From: Cylicocyclus nassatus
Lineage: Eukaryota; Nematoda; Chromadorea; Rhabditida; Strongylidae
DNA: 64,000 nt
Direction: 5' to 3'
Assembly: GCA_958299035.1 (NCBI GenBank)
Contig: CATQJL010000316.1
Location: 29,887,441 to 29,951,440, forward strand
Below are positions 10,601 through 22,072 of the stretch, piece after piece. Under the pieces are notes generated by a model. That model made no database searches, had not been told where the DNA came from, and saw only the letters and a list, made by a program, of their open reading frames with translations. The position numbers were made by a program, and so were the translations under genes. Numbering within the stretch: the first letter of the stretch is position 1; each line of letters starts with the position of its first letter.

Positions 10601-13073
10601 CGATTTAAGATAATAAGAAACGAACGATGCTTCTAGAGCGCACACTTGATCTTTGGATACAAAATTTGAACTATATGTAATTCACTTCCGACTATGATTT
10701 ATAGGAAGTTTTGGAATAATGTTTTACAATACATGTTATCAGATTTGGTGATGGGAGGCGTGCAAGTGGTACCCGGGCAGCCGACTGTTGCCACAGCCAG
10801 CCGCCAGAGCTGCCGGCAAAGCCGCTGCAGATGGTACAGTGATTACGCTCGTCTCTAAAACCCTTGCCGAGAGGTTTCCTCGCACCTCGTTGAGCCGAGG
10901 TGAGATACAGCCTCAGGGAGAGCGTGATATCCTCGATATCTATATCATCTCAAACAGCGGAAAATTTATATTACAATGAGTAGCATGCAGTATACGAAAC
11001 TGTACCGGAAGGTTTCCAAAATTTGCAAACACTTACAAAAATCAATGATATAAATTTAAGGCATTTTGATTTCTTGGTTAAGCTGCTCCTACATCAGCAT
11101 ACGTGGCGTAATTTTACCTTCTATTAATGACCTACTCGACTTGTTTGACCTACTTTGGCTTATTCAGCTCGCTTAACATCACTAAGTTAAGACATTAGTA
11201 CAGCCTTTTCACATTGTTTTATCCACAACTTGTCCTGTAGCTGTTCTTCGTTCCCCGTCGTTCAAAGCAAAAAAAAAAAGATTCCGGAAGTGAAGATTGC
11301 TTGAATTTTTTAGCTTCTGGTTTGATATTCAAAACGATTTGTTTGCGAACATTTTCCTCTAGAAAAAAGAATATCTTCCGTATTACTTTGTCTGTTTGCA
11401 TGGTTCTCAAAAAATACGATTTCTTCGCTGTTCAAGACGATATAGATATCCAGGATATCAGCCTATCCGTGTGGCTGATATCGCACCTCAGCGCGTTTGG
11501 TGATTTTGTGATTTCTAGACCATCACAAAACCGAGGAGCAGCATATATTTCTCATGGTAATTGGTATATATTTATTAGGAATTTGCGTCAATTTTTAGAT
11601 TTGATTATCTTGAACTATTTAAGCGCTCATAAATCTATCAATTCAGTCAGAAATTCCAAATACAACTCACCTCTTTCTTAGGACATAAATATTTCTACAA
11701 TATTGGGTTGTTCCATTAGTCATTTTATAAGTGATTCTTTACTGCCATAAGCCATTTTCTCGTAAATTTCTCATGGTAATCGGTACATTTTTCGATAGAG
11801 CAAAAGAATCTCTACAAGATGACGTTTAAAGGATAACAACAAGTGTAATCCATACAAAGCTTGAATTCGGAATCTAAAAACACCAAAAAAAAACTTAGAA
11901 AAAACTATATTCACTAAGTATTCGTAATGTGACCCTATTTTGTTTTTTGATTTCTAGCCATGAAAGTTTCGACGAATGTTAGCATAACCATCGATGTAAA
12001 GATTATGAACCTGAGCCATTCAGAGGTCCATAAGGTTTCACTGAGTTGGGAACCGATTTTTCGTGCATTTGATAAATTTCTAATTTTGTCTTCAAACTTC
12101 ACATGTATCAAACTTACTGGGACCGGGACGTCATCTTGTAGAATAAGGCATACTCTATCAATTAGTTGCTTACGCTCCAATTCGAACAGCGAAACCAACT
12201 TTCCTCGATATGAAGAACAACTTATGGGACAACCTAATAGTGAGAATCTGAGAAATATTATATTTTCAATTTACGACTGAGAAAAAAATTAGACATGTTA
12301 GTGTTGGAAGAAGGCTTCAAGTCGCCTCTTTTCCATGCATGCTTGTTACCACTGTGGGTAGATGCGTTCCATAAGAGCAAGAGGGTGGTTATTGCTACAA
12401 ATGTTTTACTGCATTATTAAATTTGAACTATGCTTTCTTTGGGTTTTTAATTGGTTTTTTTTCATTAGTTTTGTGCATATTGATGTTTTTTTCTGTCGCT
12501 GAACAAAGTGCTGAATCAGAATACTTCAAAGTAATTCCTGGAATAGTTGTGCAAGGTTATGGGAGCTTTCGTTTCTAAACAAGCTCGAAGCCAACGCATG
12601 TAGAGCCGTGCTAAACTCACTCTTTTCGCACTTCGTGTTAGCCAGTCAAGCACAGCTTTGACCTTTGCCAACAAAAAAGAGAATGTGTCAGCTTTTCCCT
12701 TACGAGGGTAGCACAATTCCAGGTGTTCGAGATAAAATATTGAAAGTTTTTGCAACTGCCTTTACAGGAAGTTGGGTGCTATTTGGACAAGGATGGCGAT
12801 GAATATTGTTGCTGCAATACAGATTTCTGCAATTATAACTTTACATCGATCACTACTACTATCTCCACACATAAGCCTTCGACTTTATCCACTAAAATGT
12901 CGCCTCGTAGTTCTAAAGCTTCACCTACACCACTATCTACAAATCCTCCTCCTTTCTCATCCCCGGCTTCATCAACAACTCTTTCAATATCGCAACCTAT
13001 ATTCAATTGTTACTTTTTCCTTGTACAGAGTGTTCTTATCATTTTGTACAACACAGCAGCATGCACCGTCTAG
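7677..13073 (+). CDS. TF1: three-finger (Ly6/uPAR-like) surface protein, first exon not found
   Basis: Three exons are supported: 7677-7743 (acceptor TTTAG, donor GTTAGT), 10342-10399 (TTTGCAG, GTGAGT) and 12768-13073 (TTTACAG, ending in TAG). Phases agree across all junctions. The encoded chain contains FCYR, VTTKDKDYIYYRFDEGFCE, VGCYLDKDGDEY, then CCCNTDFCN, the C-terminal cysteine signature of Ly6/three-finger domains. It ends with a Ser/Thr/Pro-rich stalk and a hydrophobic tail (FFLVQSVLIILY) that suggests a GPI-anchor signal. Its paralogue TF2 lies downstream with the same intron positions and phases. By analogy exon 1 should supply a signal peptide and a first Cys, but I could not find it upstream, where MITEs and a Tc1 element fill the space. 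It may be lost, distant, or the gene may be dead. Function unknown; likely outer membrane surface. Confidence 0.72.
8051..8272. repeat. GT microsatellite joined to a relic of element D
   Basis: A (GT)n-rich tract (8051-8122) is followed by sequence echoing element D: CCAAACTTTGCGCACATACA, a TATCGA block, TTTTTTGCAAAAATTGAGCT and GAGTTGGCACA. It lies in TF1 intron 2. Long His/Thr-rich peptides read from the opposite strand are translations of the microsatellite. Confidence 0.6.
8960..9390 (-). pseudogene. Decayed unrecognised coding sequence in a TF1 intron
   Basis: The minus strand reads IRSREDIKKIVGMLEPLL and then SDVGHELWETDKEIDLG without a stop, continuing as FIKVKIAQC before stops and frame changes. 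The charged, amphipathic composition looks like former coding sequence rather than random AT-rich DNA. I do not recognise the family; a transposon gene or a processed host pseudogene are both possible. Confidence 0.25.
10894..11492. repeat. Imperfect foldback around GATATC-rich arms
   Basis: The arm at about 10894-10955 (CCGAGGTGAGATACAGCC, then TGATATCCTCGATATCTATA) is repeated in inverted orientation at 11430-11492. The spacer is about 475 bp. No clear target duplication. Probably an old foldback element inside TF1 intron 3. Confidence 0.5.
11703..12237. mobile_element. Mariner-type element H, internally deleted
   Basis: The left end is TTGGGTTGTTCCATTAGT and the right end, reverse-complemented, is TTAGGTTGTCCCATAAGT. 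TA flanks both ends (11701-11702 and 12238-12239). The minus strand at 12160-12100 reads LILQDDVPVPVSL, similar to the LQDNARPHVSL catalytic block of mariner transposases, so this may be a deletion derivative keeping part of its transposase. Confidence 0.65.
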
Positions 13074-15584
13074 AATGTACTCATGAGAAATTTACTTTAA
13101 GCCCGTTTTCTTGAGCCGGTAAATTTTAGAAGTTTTGTTGTAAATGTACGAAGCTATGCGAAATTTATCCCAATCCAGTGATAACCCTTTTGTGTGCTAA
13201 TGTTCAAGATGAGTCAACTAAAGAACCGTTATTTACCGTGTACCTGTACTTTCAGTAAAGCATGAGAAATTGAAGTTAGTTTGTTTATTTATGTCGCGCG
13301 AATGCTCTTCGGATAAAGATTGCTAGTCTTTTCCTTCGTTGACATCTTGCAGAATGATTTGAGTATAATGATAGGGCAGTAGTCTTCGACTAGGCATAAA
13401 GCCAAAAGTTATCACATTTTCAAAATCCTTGTTGTAATATTTGATCACCGAGAGTGAAGCGCTGCAACGCTAGCTGTGAATGACAAATAACATAAAGGAC
13501 TGTTGAGCGGGTCTTAACGTTTTGGCAGCTGAATCAGACCTCTAGCTACAGCGTTGCACGGATTTTTGAAATGAAGAAAAGACATTGGCTGAACTGCCAT
13601 GATTTTTGCTTTTTTTATCAACTTTTTTGATGAAGTTGTTTTTGTCTTATTCAAAGTTTACGATTCGTTGTGTACAAATATTGAACTCGATATGAGGAAG
13701 TTTTTATAACCTAAGAACACATGATGTATTATCTTATTTGAGACTTCGATCCCTTGTAAGGTTCACTCCAATATTCATAAGCTGACATCATAAGACATAA
13801 CAATGACAGAAATTGCCGTTGCGAAACACTGCAAGTGAGATATGCGACCAAGGGAGGTCACAATTGCTCATAACTCCTTCAATTTCTTGAATAATTACGG
13901 ATTATAATTAGTAAAGAGACAAGATTTTTTTCAAAAAGTATCATTTGTTGTCGTGTTGCCAAGAGTTTTCCAAAAGTAACGTGACATGACATCTCCTTGT
14001 AACAGATTATCATCTTACCCTGTGATAAGCCATCATAAAACAATAATTTCGTAATAAGTTGCGATAAGACATCGTGTGAACATAGTGCTACCCTTGCCAA
14101 CTATCTCTTGACTGCAAAAAGAATGCTGCACGTAGAAGTCACGCAGTAACTTATCTGTGCAAATGGAACAACTTTTCAGTTTACATGGATTGTACCTAAA
14201 AGTGTCTGTAAACGGAATCCTTACGATATGTGCTATATGATCTAGAATGATAATGCTGCACAACCCTCAGGTAACTTGCAGTGCTGGCAATAACTCTTTA
14301 CAAAGTCATTAAAGTGTAGAATGCGCTGAACACTAGCACCTCAAAAATTCATTGAATAAATAAACAATGCTATGTATGCTAACAATGTATTTCTTCTAAA
14401 TAAGAAACGATACAACCTGTCACAGAACCGGCTGTTATACAACCGGCATTCTATGGAGTGGCCTAATTTCCATCAGTGGTCTCTGAATCAAATTGATATC
14501 TAGGTAATCTAGTAATTTTAAACTTTAAGGGTTTCAGTCCAAATAATCTGGTCAACCAGGCAAAACAATTAGTGAAGAATTTTTTCAAAATTTCATCACA
14601 TAAGTAACAAATAAACAACCCTGGGAGAATGAGTTTTCCCACATGTCTTCGAGTAGCTTACATAAGTCTCAAAAAATGCGCAGGTGAATTGCTTTCATCT
14701 TCAGATAACTGACGTAATTTCTCAGATTCCTAAATTTTCAAACATAAGTGGTAATCAGTTTCAGTGTCTTGATAGATCATGTACTCGGATTGTTGAAATC
14801 ATTTTCCTAGCAAGCAGCTGCTCAAGTACTGGTACGGTTCATCCAGTGAAAAGATGTGTTGAATAAACCTTGCCTTCAGCAGCCACTAGTGGTTGTTTAC
14901 TGTTTGATTATCGAGCTTATTTTTACTTGGTGTAAAAAATATGTTTTAAGTGGTTTTCGGCCTCCACTGTTTGCCTCAAATTGGAATTTTTCCTAGCCAT
15001 AACATCAACAAATGGATCAGCCATTGCTGCCGTCTAATAAGCTTAACCCGTTTGACTACTGTCTGTCTATCGGGCCAAGGAATTTATAAACTCCTACTTG
15101 GAGAATTCAGAATCCGTTAGCTCCTTAATAGTGAATATAAAGATCTGCTAAATACGATCAGGTCTGCACTACTCGCCAGTCGCTCGGACAATCGCCGGCT
15201 TCCTTCACTACTGCTTGCGACCCAACAGCCTCGATCCTTCTCGAATCCTTCGTTGTCTTTCGCTTATTTTTATTTCATTTTCTCTAATTTTACAAATACA
15301 AGAAAGTTGGCGATTTGGGCATGTCTTCACTAAAACTCACGCAAGGGTGATTATCCTACAGCACCAGCTGGACAGTAGATACATGTTCTAGATGGAAATA
15401 GTACAATGCAAATTGATTTCGATTGTTTATGCTTACCGTTGCTAGTTTGACTTACATGGATGAAAAAATGAATGTAAATAACTGCACCTTAAAATATTCT
15501 GTCCTCTCATATCAGTGCATCAATTAAAACTGTAAAAAAAGTCTTCGTAGTTTATGAACACATTTTATTGCTGCCTTTGGTCAG
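13074..15584. other. TF1 3' flank and TF1-TF2 spacer
   Basis: From 13250 to about 14060 this resembles the TF2 3' flank (19440-20250), including a 20-base identical block at 13541-13560 and 19722-19741. This shows that the TF1/TF2 duplication carried about 1 kb of downstream DNA. An AATAAATAAA cluster lies near 14354. Nothing else recognised. Confidence 0.55.
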
Positions 15585-18367
15585 ATGGCAACTGTTCTGG
15601 TCGCTAATGTCCTTTTTGCTATTTTCAGCAACTCTCATGCAATTTGGTGTTATGTAGGTAAAAATTTACATTTATTTGTTACCTGCACTTCAACGAAAAT
15701 ACAAAAATGAAACATCATGGTTAAGAAAAATGCTATTCTGAAACCAAACGTGCGTTATCAAAGGCAAATCATCGGAAAACGTCAATTAATGAGAGTTTGG
15801 ATTTTGAGTGATAAAAACTTCAATGAATCTTGTTCTTTGCGTTTTTCTCCCCTATTTCTTGTGCTTCCTGTAGTTGATTGCAAGTTTTTAGAGGATGATT
15901 AGCAGCACATTATATAAGTTCCTTGAAAGCTTGCCTGAGACTTAAGCCAGTTTTTTCCTCTCTTTGTTACGGCGTTTAGCGATGCAAAAAAAAGAGAAAT
16001 TTTGCGATAATCTCAAGTGCAGTCAAAAGAACTTTTTCCGACATTGAGTGCTCTTGGAGTCTCTAAACGGAAAAGTAAGAAAAAAGATAAGTAAGGCAGA
16101 CATTTGAAGCTTACAATGTACCAAAAATGTTGTTTTGCTTGGTTATGTTACAGTATAATAAGTTTAATTTTCAAAGATCAGATACTGAACATTGAAAAAG
16201 CTCATCGTTACAGTGTTTAATTATGATAATAATCTCTTTAGTTACGGTAAGAGCCTTTGTCTGTTGCACACATGAGGGCAGGACAGAAGCGATAACTGCG
16301 TCAGCTCATATATCAATAAGGGTAAAGGTATAGTAAAGGGTTTCCTTCATTACTGTAGGATTACGGTGGAAAGAAATTATCGCCTTTATCAAAGCAAAAC
16401 CCGTTATGATGAATGCTGGCATTTAAGGTAAAAATCTGAAGACCTTGAATATGTTGGCGATAAAGAGTCTCAGAAATTTCAAGGCTTTCTACACTTCTGG
16501 AAGGCCGCTCAAGCCATGTAATTAGAGTTTAAGGATCTGAAAAAAAAAACAACTATTGCGGCATATCTGAGTTGACTTCTGAAACAGTGTTATTACCGTC
16601 ATGTATAAATCGAGTACATTGGAAGTGCAATTCTGATTTGACTGTTTTCAAGTTTTTCTCACGTCAGAATATTCTAAGAAACAAAAGTTGTCGTTGCGAA
16701 GGCCTATTGAAGGCAGTAATTCGGGAAAATTGCGACTGCGGGCTTCCCATGACTACATGGCCTTTTGGACCAGCTGAGTCCGGTACTGCGCTTGAAAAGT
16801 CAAAAAAGTGCTTTTTTAGCTTTTCCGGACTTGGAGATTGCTGGGGAGGCGGAGCGAGGGATTCACCCTAAAATGAGCACCCGGCTGCCGAAGACTGTAA
16901 CTCCACCTATTTTGGCGGCAAACTGTATCGCATGGCTGCCTAGGCTGATCAGCCAATTACCGCCAAAATAGGTAGAGTTACATCTCCAGCAGACAGTTGC
17001 TCCTTTTGGGGTGAATCCCTCCCCTTCTCCAGCAATTTCCGAGGCTCGGAATCGCCAAAAAGCACTTTTTTTGACCTTTCAAGCACAGTACTGGACTTAG
17101 CTGGTCCAGAAGGCCATGTAGTTGTATGAAGCCCGTAGTCGCAATTTTCCCGAGCCACTGCCTTTGAGTAGAGTTTTTTCTGCACTGAACACAAGTGCAC
17201 TAATCATGTTATCAAATAAAATTTCCTACCTTCTACTTCGCTAGTTTTCATGTCTTTAAGGTGAAACCAAAAACAACTCCACTGATATACACCCATGGGA
17301 CAGCCCAGCGAATTTTTGCTACAGGTCAGCATGATTCCGACTGCCTTATTTAGCTATTTTGGTTTTTTTAGATGATAATAGCAATCAGCTGCAAACTCTG
17401 TTCGCGATTCATCTTAGCCTACCTTAGGAGTAGTAACCATGTCTGCAGAAAGTGCTCCCATCATATTCTGAAAAAATTAGTATCAGCTTGTATAGTATCA
17501 AACTCGTTGTAAATCTTTACTTACCTCTACCTTTACCTTTATCTTTATTTACCTTTACTTTACGTTTTTGCTCAATCTAATGTGTTCATCGGCTAGGTTT
17601 GAGACTTCTTTTGAATATAGTTAGAACCACTGAAACAATGTTTGCCTAAAGAAAGGGGCGAAACGAAATTCTCAGCATTATAATGTTTTTATAATTAATT
17701 AAACCTGTTGCGTTTTACGATCGTAAAATATGAGTGCGACAAACACACTAACATGGTACTCTATGCTGCGGAAAAACAAATTTTCCAATCCATCTGCCTC
17801 GATATCACTCTGAAAGAGGGGGACGCAATTACTATAGTGCTCATTTCAATGTTTCCAGGATGACTACTAAAAGTAGAGATTACATATACTACATGTTCGA
17901 TAATGGCATCTGCGAGGTGAGCGTTAGCATCACTAGTACCAAATCAATTCATTTTCCATTTTCGTGCGACCAACAAGCTGTTAATCTTTTTTCATTAATT
18001 GCTGGCACGAAATTTCAAGAGGGTTTACGATAAAATACGGAAATTTCTGCAATTGCCTTTACAGGGGGAGAGGGTTGAGTGCTGGTTGGACGAGGATGAA
18101 GCCGAATGGTGCTGCTGCAATACAGACCTGTGCAACTATAATTTTACATTACCCACCACTATATCATCTTCACTTACGAGTAAACCCACTGATGTATCAC
18201 CTATTCATAGCTCTACACCTTCATTTACTATATCTACACATTCTTCTCTTTCCTCAATCCCGGCTCCAGCAACCACTTCTTCATTATCGCAACTTATATT
18301 CGATGGTTACTTTTTCTTTGTACAGAGTGTTTTTATCATTTTGTACAAAATGGCAACATATATCTAG
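15585..18367 (+). CDS. TF2: GPI-type three-finger (Ly6/uPAR-like) protein, 165 aa, complete
   Basis: Four exons: 15585-15657, 17261-17324, 17859-17916 and 18065-18367, all with GT-AG introns and consistent phases. The ATG directly follows TTTGGTCAG, which could be a trans-splice acceptor. Residues 1-19 (MATVLVANVLFAIFSNSHA) look like a signal peptide, followed by IWCYVG. The mature domain has eight cysteines: WCY, FCYR, GICE, ECW, CCC and LCN, with CCCNTDLCNYNFT as the Ly6 C-terminal signature and an NFT glycosylation site. A Ser/Thr-rich stalk follows, then a hydrophobic tail (YFFFVQSVFIILY), so a GPI-anchored surface protein is likely. Nematode Ly6-like proteins vary widely in function, and the sequence does not show a ligand. 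MITE G starts 38 bp after the stop. Confidence 0.85.
16704..17171. repeat. Foldback MITE in TF2 intron 1
   Basis: The left arm from 16704 (GGCAGTAATTCGGGAAAATT, TGCGACTGCGGGCTTC, CTACATGGCCTTTTGGACCA) is repeated in inverted orientation ending near 17171. The centre is near 16940. The arms are about 210-230 bp. The element ends 89 bp before TF2 exon 2. No clear target duplication. Confidence 0.75.
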
Positions 18368-18405
18368 AAAGTACGCGTGAGTGATTCATTTTGCACCAGC
18401 TTTAA

Positions 18406-19297
18406 CAGGGTTGTTTCAAAAGTTCTACCCGTTTTCGATACCTTTTTTTGAATTGCCGATTTTGGAGAAAGAAACCATTTTTCATAAACAATGCTTACAA
18501 CATTCAAAAGCTCTTTACTTCTAGTTTTTCAGGCATATTTTCATTTACATATGTCTTTGTTCGCTGTGTGGTTGCGTACTTTGAAAGGACAGCGAAACAA
18601 ATGTGAAAACTCTCGTCTTTGCTCTATCGCCGTGACATCTACAGCCAAAAGAAACAATTTCTTCTAAAACATACATAATTTTTGCTGGAGACTTGTGCTA
18701 CGATTCAGAAAAATTTTGAACCTACAAATTTTAGTACAAACATAACCTGTTTCTATGGTTCCTTCAGGTCGCATAAAAATCGTAAACATATTGCAATCGC
18801 GGAACGTTTACTCTATATGGTAAAATTTGAGCTAGAACAACTGCTACTAGAAGAGGGAAAGATTTCCTGGTTTGTCAACGGCGAACAAAATCAAAAATTT
18901 CAAAAATTTGCATTTTTGCCGCCTCAGAAAGAGCAAAATAAGTGGGTCCTTTCGGATTTTTCAGTACAAAACTTTTATAAAAGAGTTTGATCAAATACAA
19001 AGTTAGCGGTACTGCTCAGTCGAATATGGGCTACACTGTGAGCAGTGCTTTTGCAACTCAGCTATATTCCAAATCAAGTTATGCTTTTGCAAAGTGAAGG
19101 TTTCTACAAGGAGATGTTCCTCTATTTTCGCCTATAAAACCTCCACAGTTACTGCAATACCTTAAAGAATGCGCAGAATAGCCAAAGATTTGTAGATTGT
19201 AATACAGTTATAGCAATTGCAAAGATTATTTCTGAGAAGAGTTACGGTGAATCCAATTCAAAGTTCGAAAACGGGTAGAACTTTTGAAACAACCCAA
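18406..19297. mobile_element. Mariner-type element G in the TF2 3' region
   Basis: The ends GGGTTGTTTCAAAAGTTCTA and CCCGTTTTCGA are present in inverted orientation at both sides, with TA at 19298-19299 on the right and a TA two bases outside the left end. The interior is not palindromic; an open frame at 18682-18990 has no recognised motif. TF1 has no element at the matching place, so the insertion followed the gene duplication. Confidence 0.75.
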
Positions 19298-20724
19298 TAC
19301 AAAGATAGCAACAAACACTCCATTTCTGTAATAACCCAATGTGCTTATCTTGTTCTAATGACTTGACTTACTGAAATTCTGACTCGATACTGATTAATAA
19401 ATCGTTGCTGATTATAAATCATTGTGCATTTGGAAACTCGGTGAATAGAAAAGTCAAGTTGGTTTGTCTTATTGCGAGCGGATGCTCTACAAAATAATGA
19501 TTACTAATCCTTCCCTTTGTTATCGTGCAGAATGTTTCTTCTAATGGTACGACAGTGTGTATCAGACTTGTATAACCAAAAACTCACATTTTCTGAAGTC
19601 TTGTTTCAACATTTGAAATGATCGTAAATAAGACAGAGCAGCGCTCTAGAGCACGTTCCAAATAACAAGTAAGAAAAGCACTAACGAACGGGGTGCTACT
19701 AGTTTGTAGCTAAATCAGACGTCTAGCTACAGCGTTGCACGAACTGATGAAATAAAAAGTAGAAAAGATATCAAGTAATTTGCTGCAATTTTTGCTGTGG
19801 TAATAATCTTTCATTGACGAACTGCTTTTTGTATGCACTTCCGCTGCTTATGATACAATCCGTGAAAACTTTGAACTCAACGGGTAGTCCTATTACCTAA
19901 TGACGCATAATATATCTTTACTGAAAGTTGCAACAATTTTGAGTATTAGTACTCCCATAGCTGACATAATGAGACATAAGTGTTGTGAAAGTTTGCCTCT
20001 TGCGAAACACTTTATGTTCAGCCAAAAAAGGTAGCTACTTACGCAGAGCTTCTTCAACTGCTTGATTTATATATGTCATGGGATCGAATTTTCTATCATT
20101 TATTGTAAGGGCGGCAAAGTTTTTTGTTTTCTTCGAAAAAAGTACTCACCGTCAGGGTTTTTCTAAAGGTAACGTGACTTATTACTGCCTTGTGACAGAC
20201 TACCACCTTACTATTGTTAAGCCACCATAAAGCAATAATTTTATATTGAGCTGCATCGTGTAACTTCAAATATGCACGTAGTACGACTACTCAACGACTA
20301 CGATTGAAACAATCACATTTTTACAATAGTAATCAGATCAGCAGCCAAAAAAATGAAAAATCGCTTTCCAATTCTGCAGCGTATGAACTTCGTAACTGTA
20401 GAGTCATTGCCGTGATTACGACCTCTTCAAAAACGAAGATCCGAGCAGTAGTCACAGTCATTACCCACATCAATGGCCACTTTGTTCAGCGGCATTTCTG
20501 CTATTCGCATATAAATAGCGGGAAAGCGGGGTAAAGCTCTAAATTATCTGCGGAATAATCGTTTTGCAAATTTGAGGCAGTAACCTTTCAAAGACCATAT
20601 GGGCAATATATATTCAAATTGTCATTGAGTTTCCGTTATTGCCTTCTGAATTATACTATTTCTGTGGCTGTACTGCATTTTCAAATAAATCTTTTGAAAA
20701 TAATCCTAATACTCATTATTCATA
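19298..20724. other. TF2 3' flank
   Basis: Resembles the TF1 flank up to about 20250, as described for that interval. The portion after 20139 has no partner in the second copy, which is cut by the N gap. No gene recognised. Confidence 0.5.
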
Positions 20725-21156
20725 TTAGGTTGTTCCGAAAGTTCTATCGCTTATTCTAAAAAATTCGTAACTGCTCGGTATATGAACGTGCTTATTTATG
20801 AAAAATGTCACCAGACAGAAAAATTTATCTAGCTTCTAAAGGCATCTTTGCTGCTCTTTGACAACAGGGAAAACAAAAGATAAAAATTAGAAAAGGAGGC
20901 CACTAAGTCCCATCCCACTTCTCAAAAAGAAATCGTCAAAAACCTGAAATGCTGCAGAAAAATTTGAGAGCATGCTTCTTTCAGGTTTTTAAGCTGCTCT
21001 TTCCAACAGTGTCAACTTTGTATTGACTGAGCCTTTCTACGAAAGGTTATGGTTTTCGTAAAAAATGCAAAAAACAACGAAAATAATTTCTGCATTATTC
21101 ATAACAGTCATGACTTTCTACAGAAAGGCTCAATCAACACAAATTTGGCACTGCTG
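20725..21156. mobile_element. Mariner-type foldback MITE B, right arm truncated at the duplication junction
   Basis: The left end is TTAGGTTGTTCCGAAAGTTC preceded by TA. The palindrome centre is near 21075: AACAGTGTCAACTTTGTATT and GACTGAGCCTTTCT recur inverted as AGAAAGGCTCAATCAACACA. The right arm should continue for about 350 bp but stops at 21156, where the sequence switches to the right end of MITE A. Confidence 0.78.
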
Positions 21157-21208
21157 GTTACGATTTTTTGAAAAACTGGCGAACGAACTTTTGCACCCAC
21201 CTAATATA

Positions 21209-22063
21209 TTAGGTTGGCTAGAAAGTTCTTGCGTAATTCAAACAAAATTCAATAACTTTTTAATGACTAAACCTAAATTCACAATCTTGTTCTCTGAAAA
21301 TATTAGAAGGCCTGCGCTCCAAAATGGATGTTTAAGCGCAAGATTTCATGAGCTAGTCCCCGAGAACGAAGCTCTCAAATATGGGACTTCAAAATTTGCA
21401 ATTTTGAGTTTGGTGCCAGAAAATCGCAGAGTGTCGCTAGTTAGCCGAAAAAAATCTGTAAAAATTACTTACACTGCAGAAGTCCATAAGTTACTTTGGA
21501 AGGCTTTGATCTTGCACGGTGAAGCAAAAACAAAAAATTCGTGAAATAGTCATTTTGCGGAAAAAATCCACTCATTACCGCAGTTTTTCGGCAAAAACTA
21601 TTTTTTACACTCCAAAAAAACGTCGCAAAGTTCTAAATAGGCAATATGTCTTATTTCTGTTTGCAAACTGTGTTGTTGTGGAAAAATTACATCGATAAGG
21701 GGATTTATCCTGTAAAATGACAAATTCCACAAATTTTTTGTTTTCGCATTCCCATGCGAGTTTGAAGCCTGCTAAAATAACGCATGGGCTTTTGCAGTGT
21801 AATTAATTTTTACAGATTTTTTTTCGGCTAGCTAGCGACACTCTGCGATTTTCTGGCACCAAACTCAAAATTGCAAATTTTGAAGTCCCATATTTGAGAG
21901 CTTCGTTCTCGGGGACTAGCTCATGAAATCTTGCGCTTAAACATCCATTTTGGAGCGCAGGCCTTCTAATGTTTTTAGAGAACAAGATTGTGAGTTTAGG
22001 TTTAGTCATTGAAAAGTTATTGAATTTTGTTTGAATTACGCAAGAACTTTCTAGCCAACCTAA
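21209..22063. mobile_element. MITE C, second copy
   Basis: Duplicate of 2276-3130 with the same ends and TA flanks. Confidence 0.85.
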
Positions 22064-22072
22064 TATAAGATT

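Larger units (their letters stand above)
2224..20139. repeat. 18.9-kb segmental duplication, copy 1
   Basis: Matches 21157-39072 at a constant offset of 18,933 bases. Every stretch and every translated reading frame I compared was identical. The left edge is exact: base 2224 begins the shared run, and 2223 differs from 21156. It starts inside the right arm of MITE A and contains TF1, TF2 and many transposable elements. The matching block ends only because the second copy meets an N gap. Confidence 0.95.

Noticed and set aside
12772..13086. Overlapping plus-strand frame with many Leu/His residues, and the similar frame at 18075-18380
   Set aside because: Alternative frame of the TF1 and TF2 last exons. 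The cysteine-signature frame is supported by splice phase and by the paralogue.
14684..14866. Cys-containing 60-residue frame followed by AATAAA
   Set aside because: An acceptor-like GCGCAG precedes it, but there is no partner exon, no similarity to the corresponding TF2 flank and no recognisable motif.
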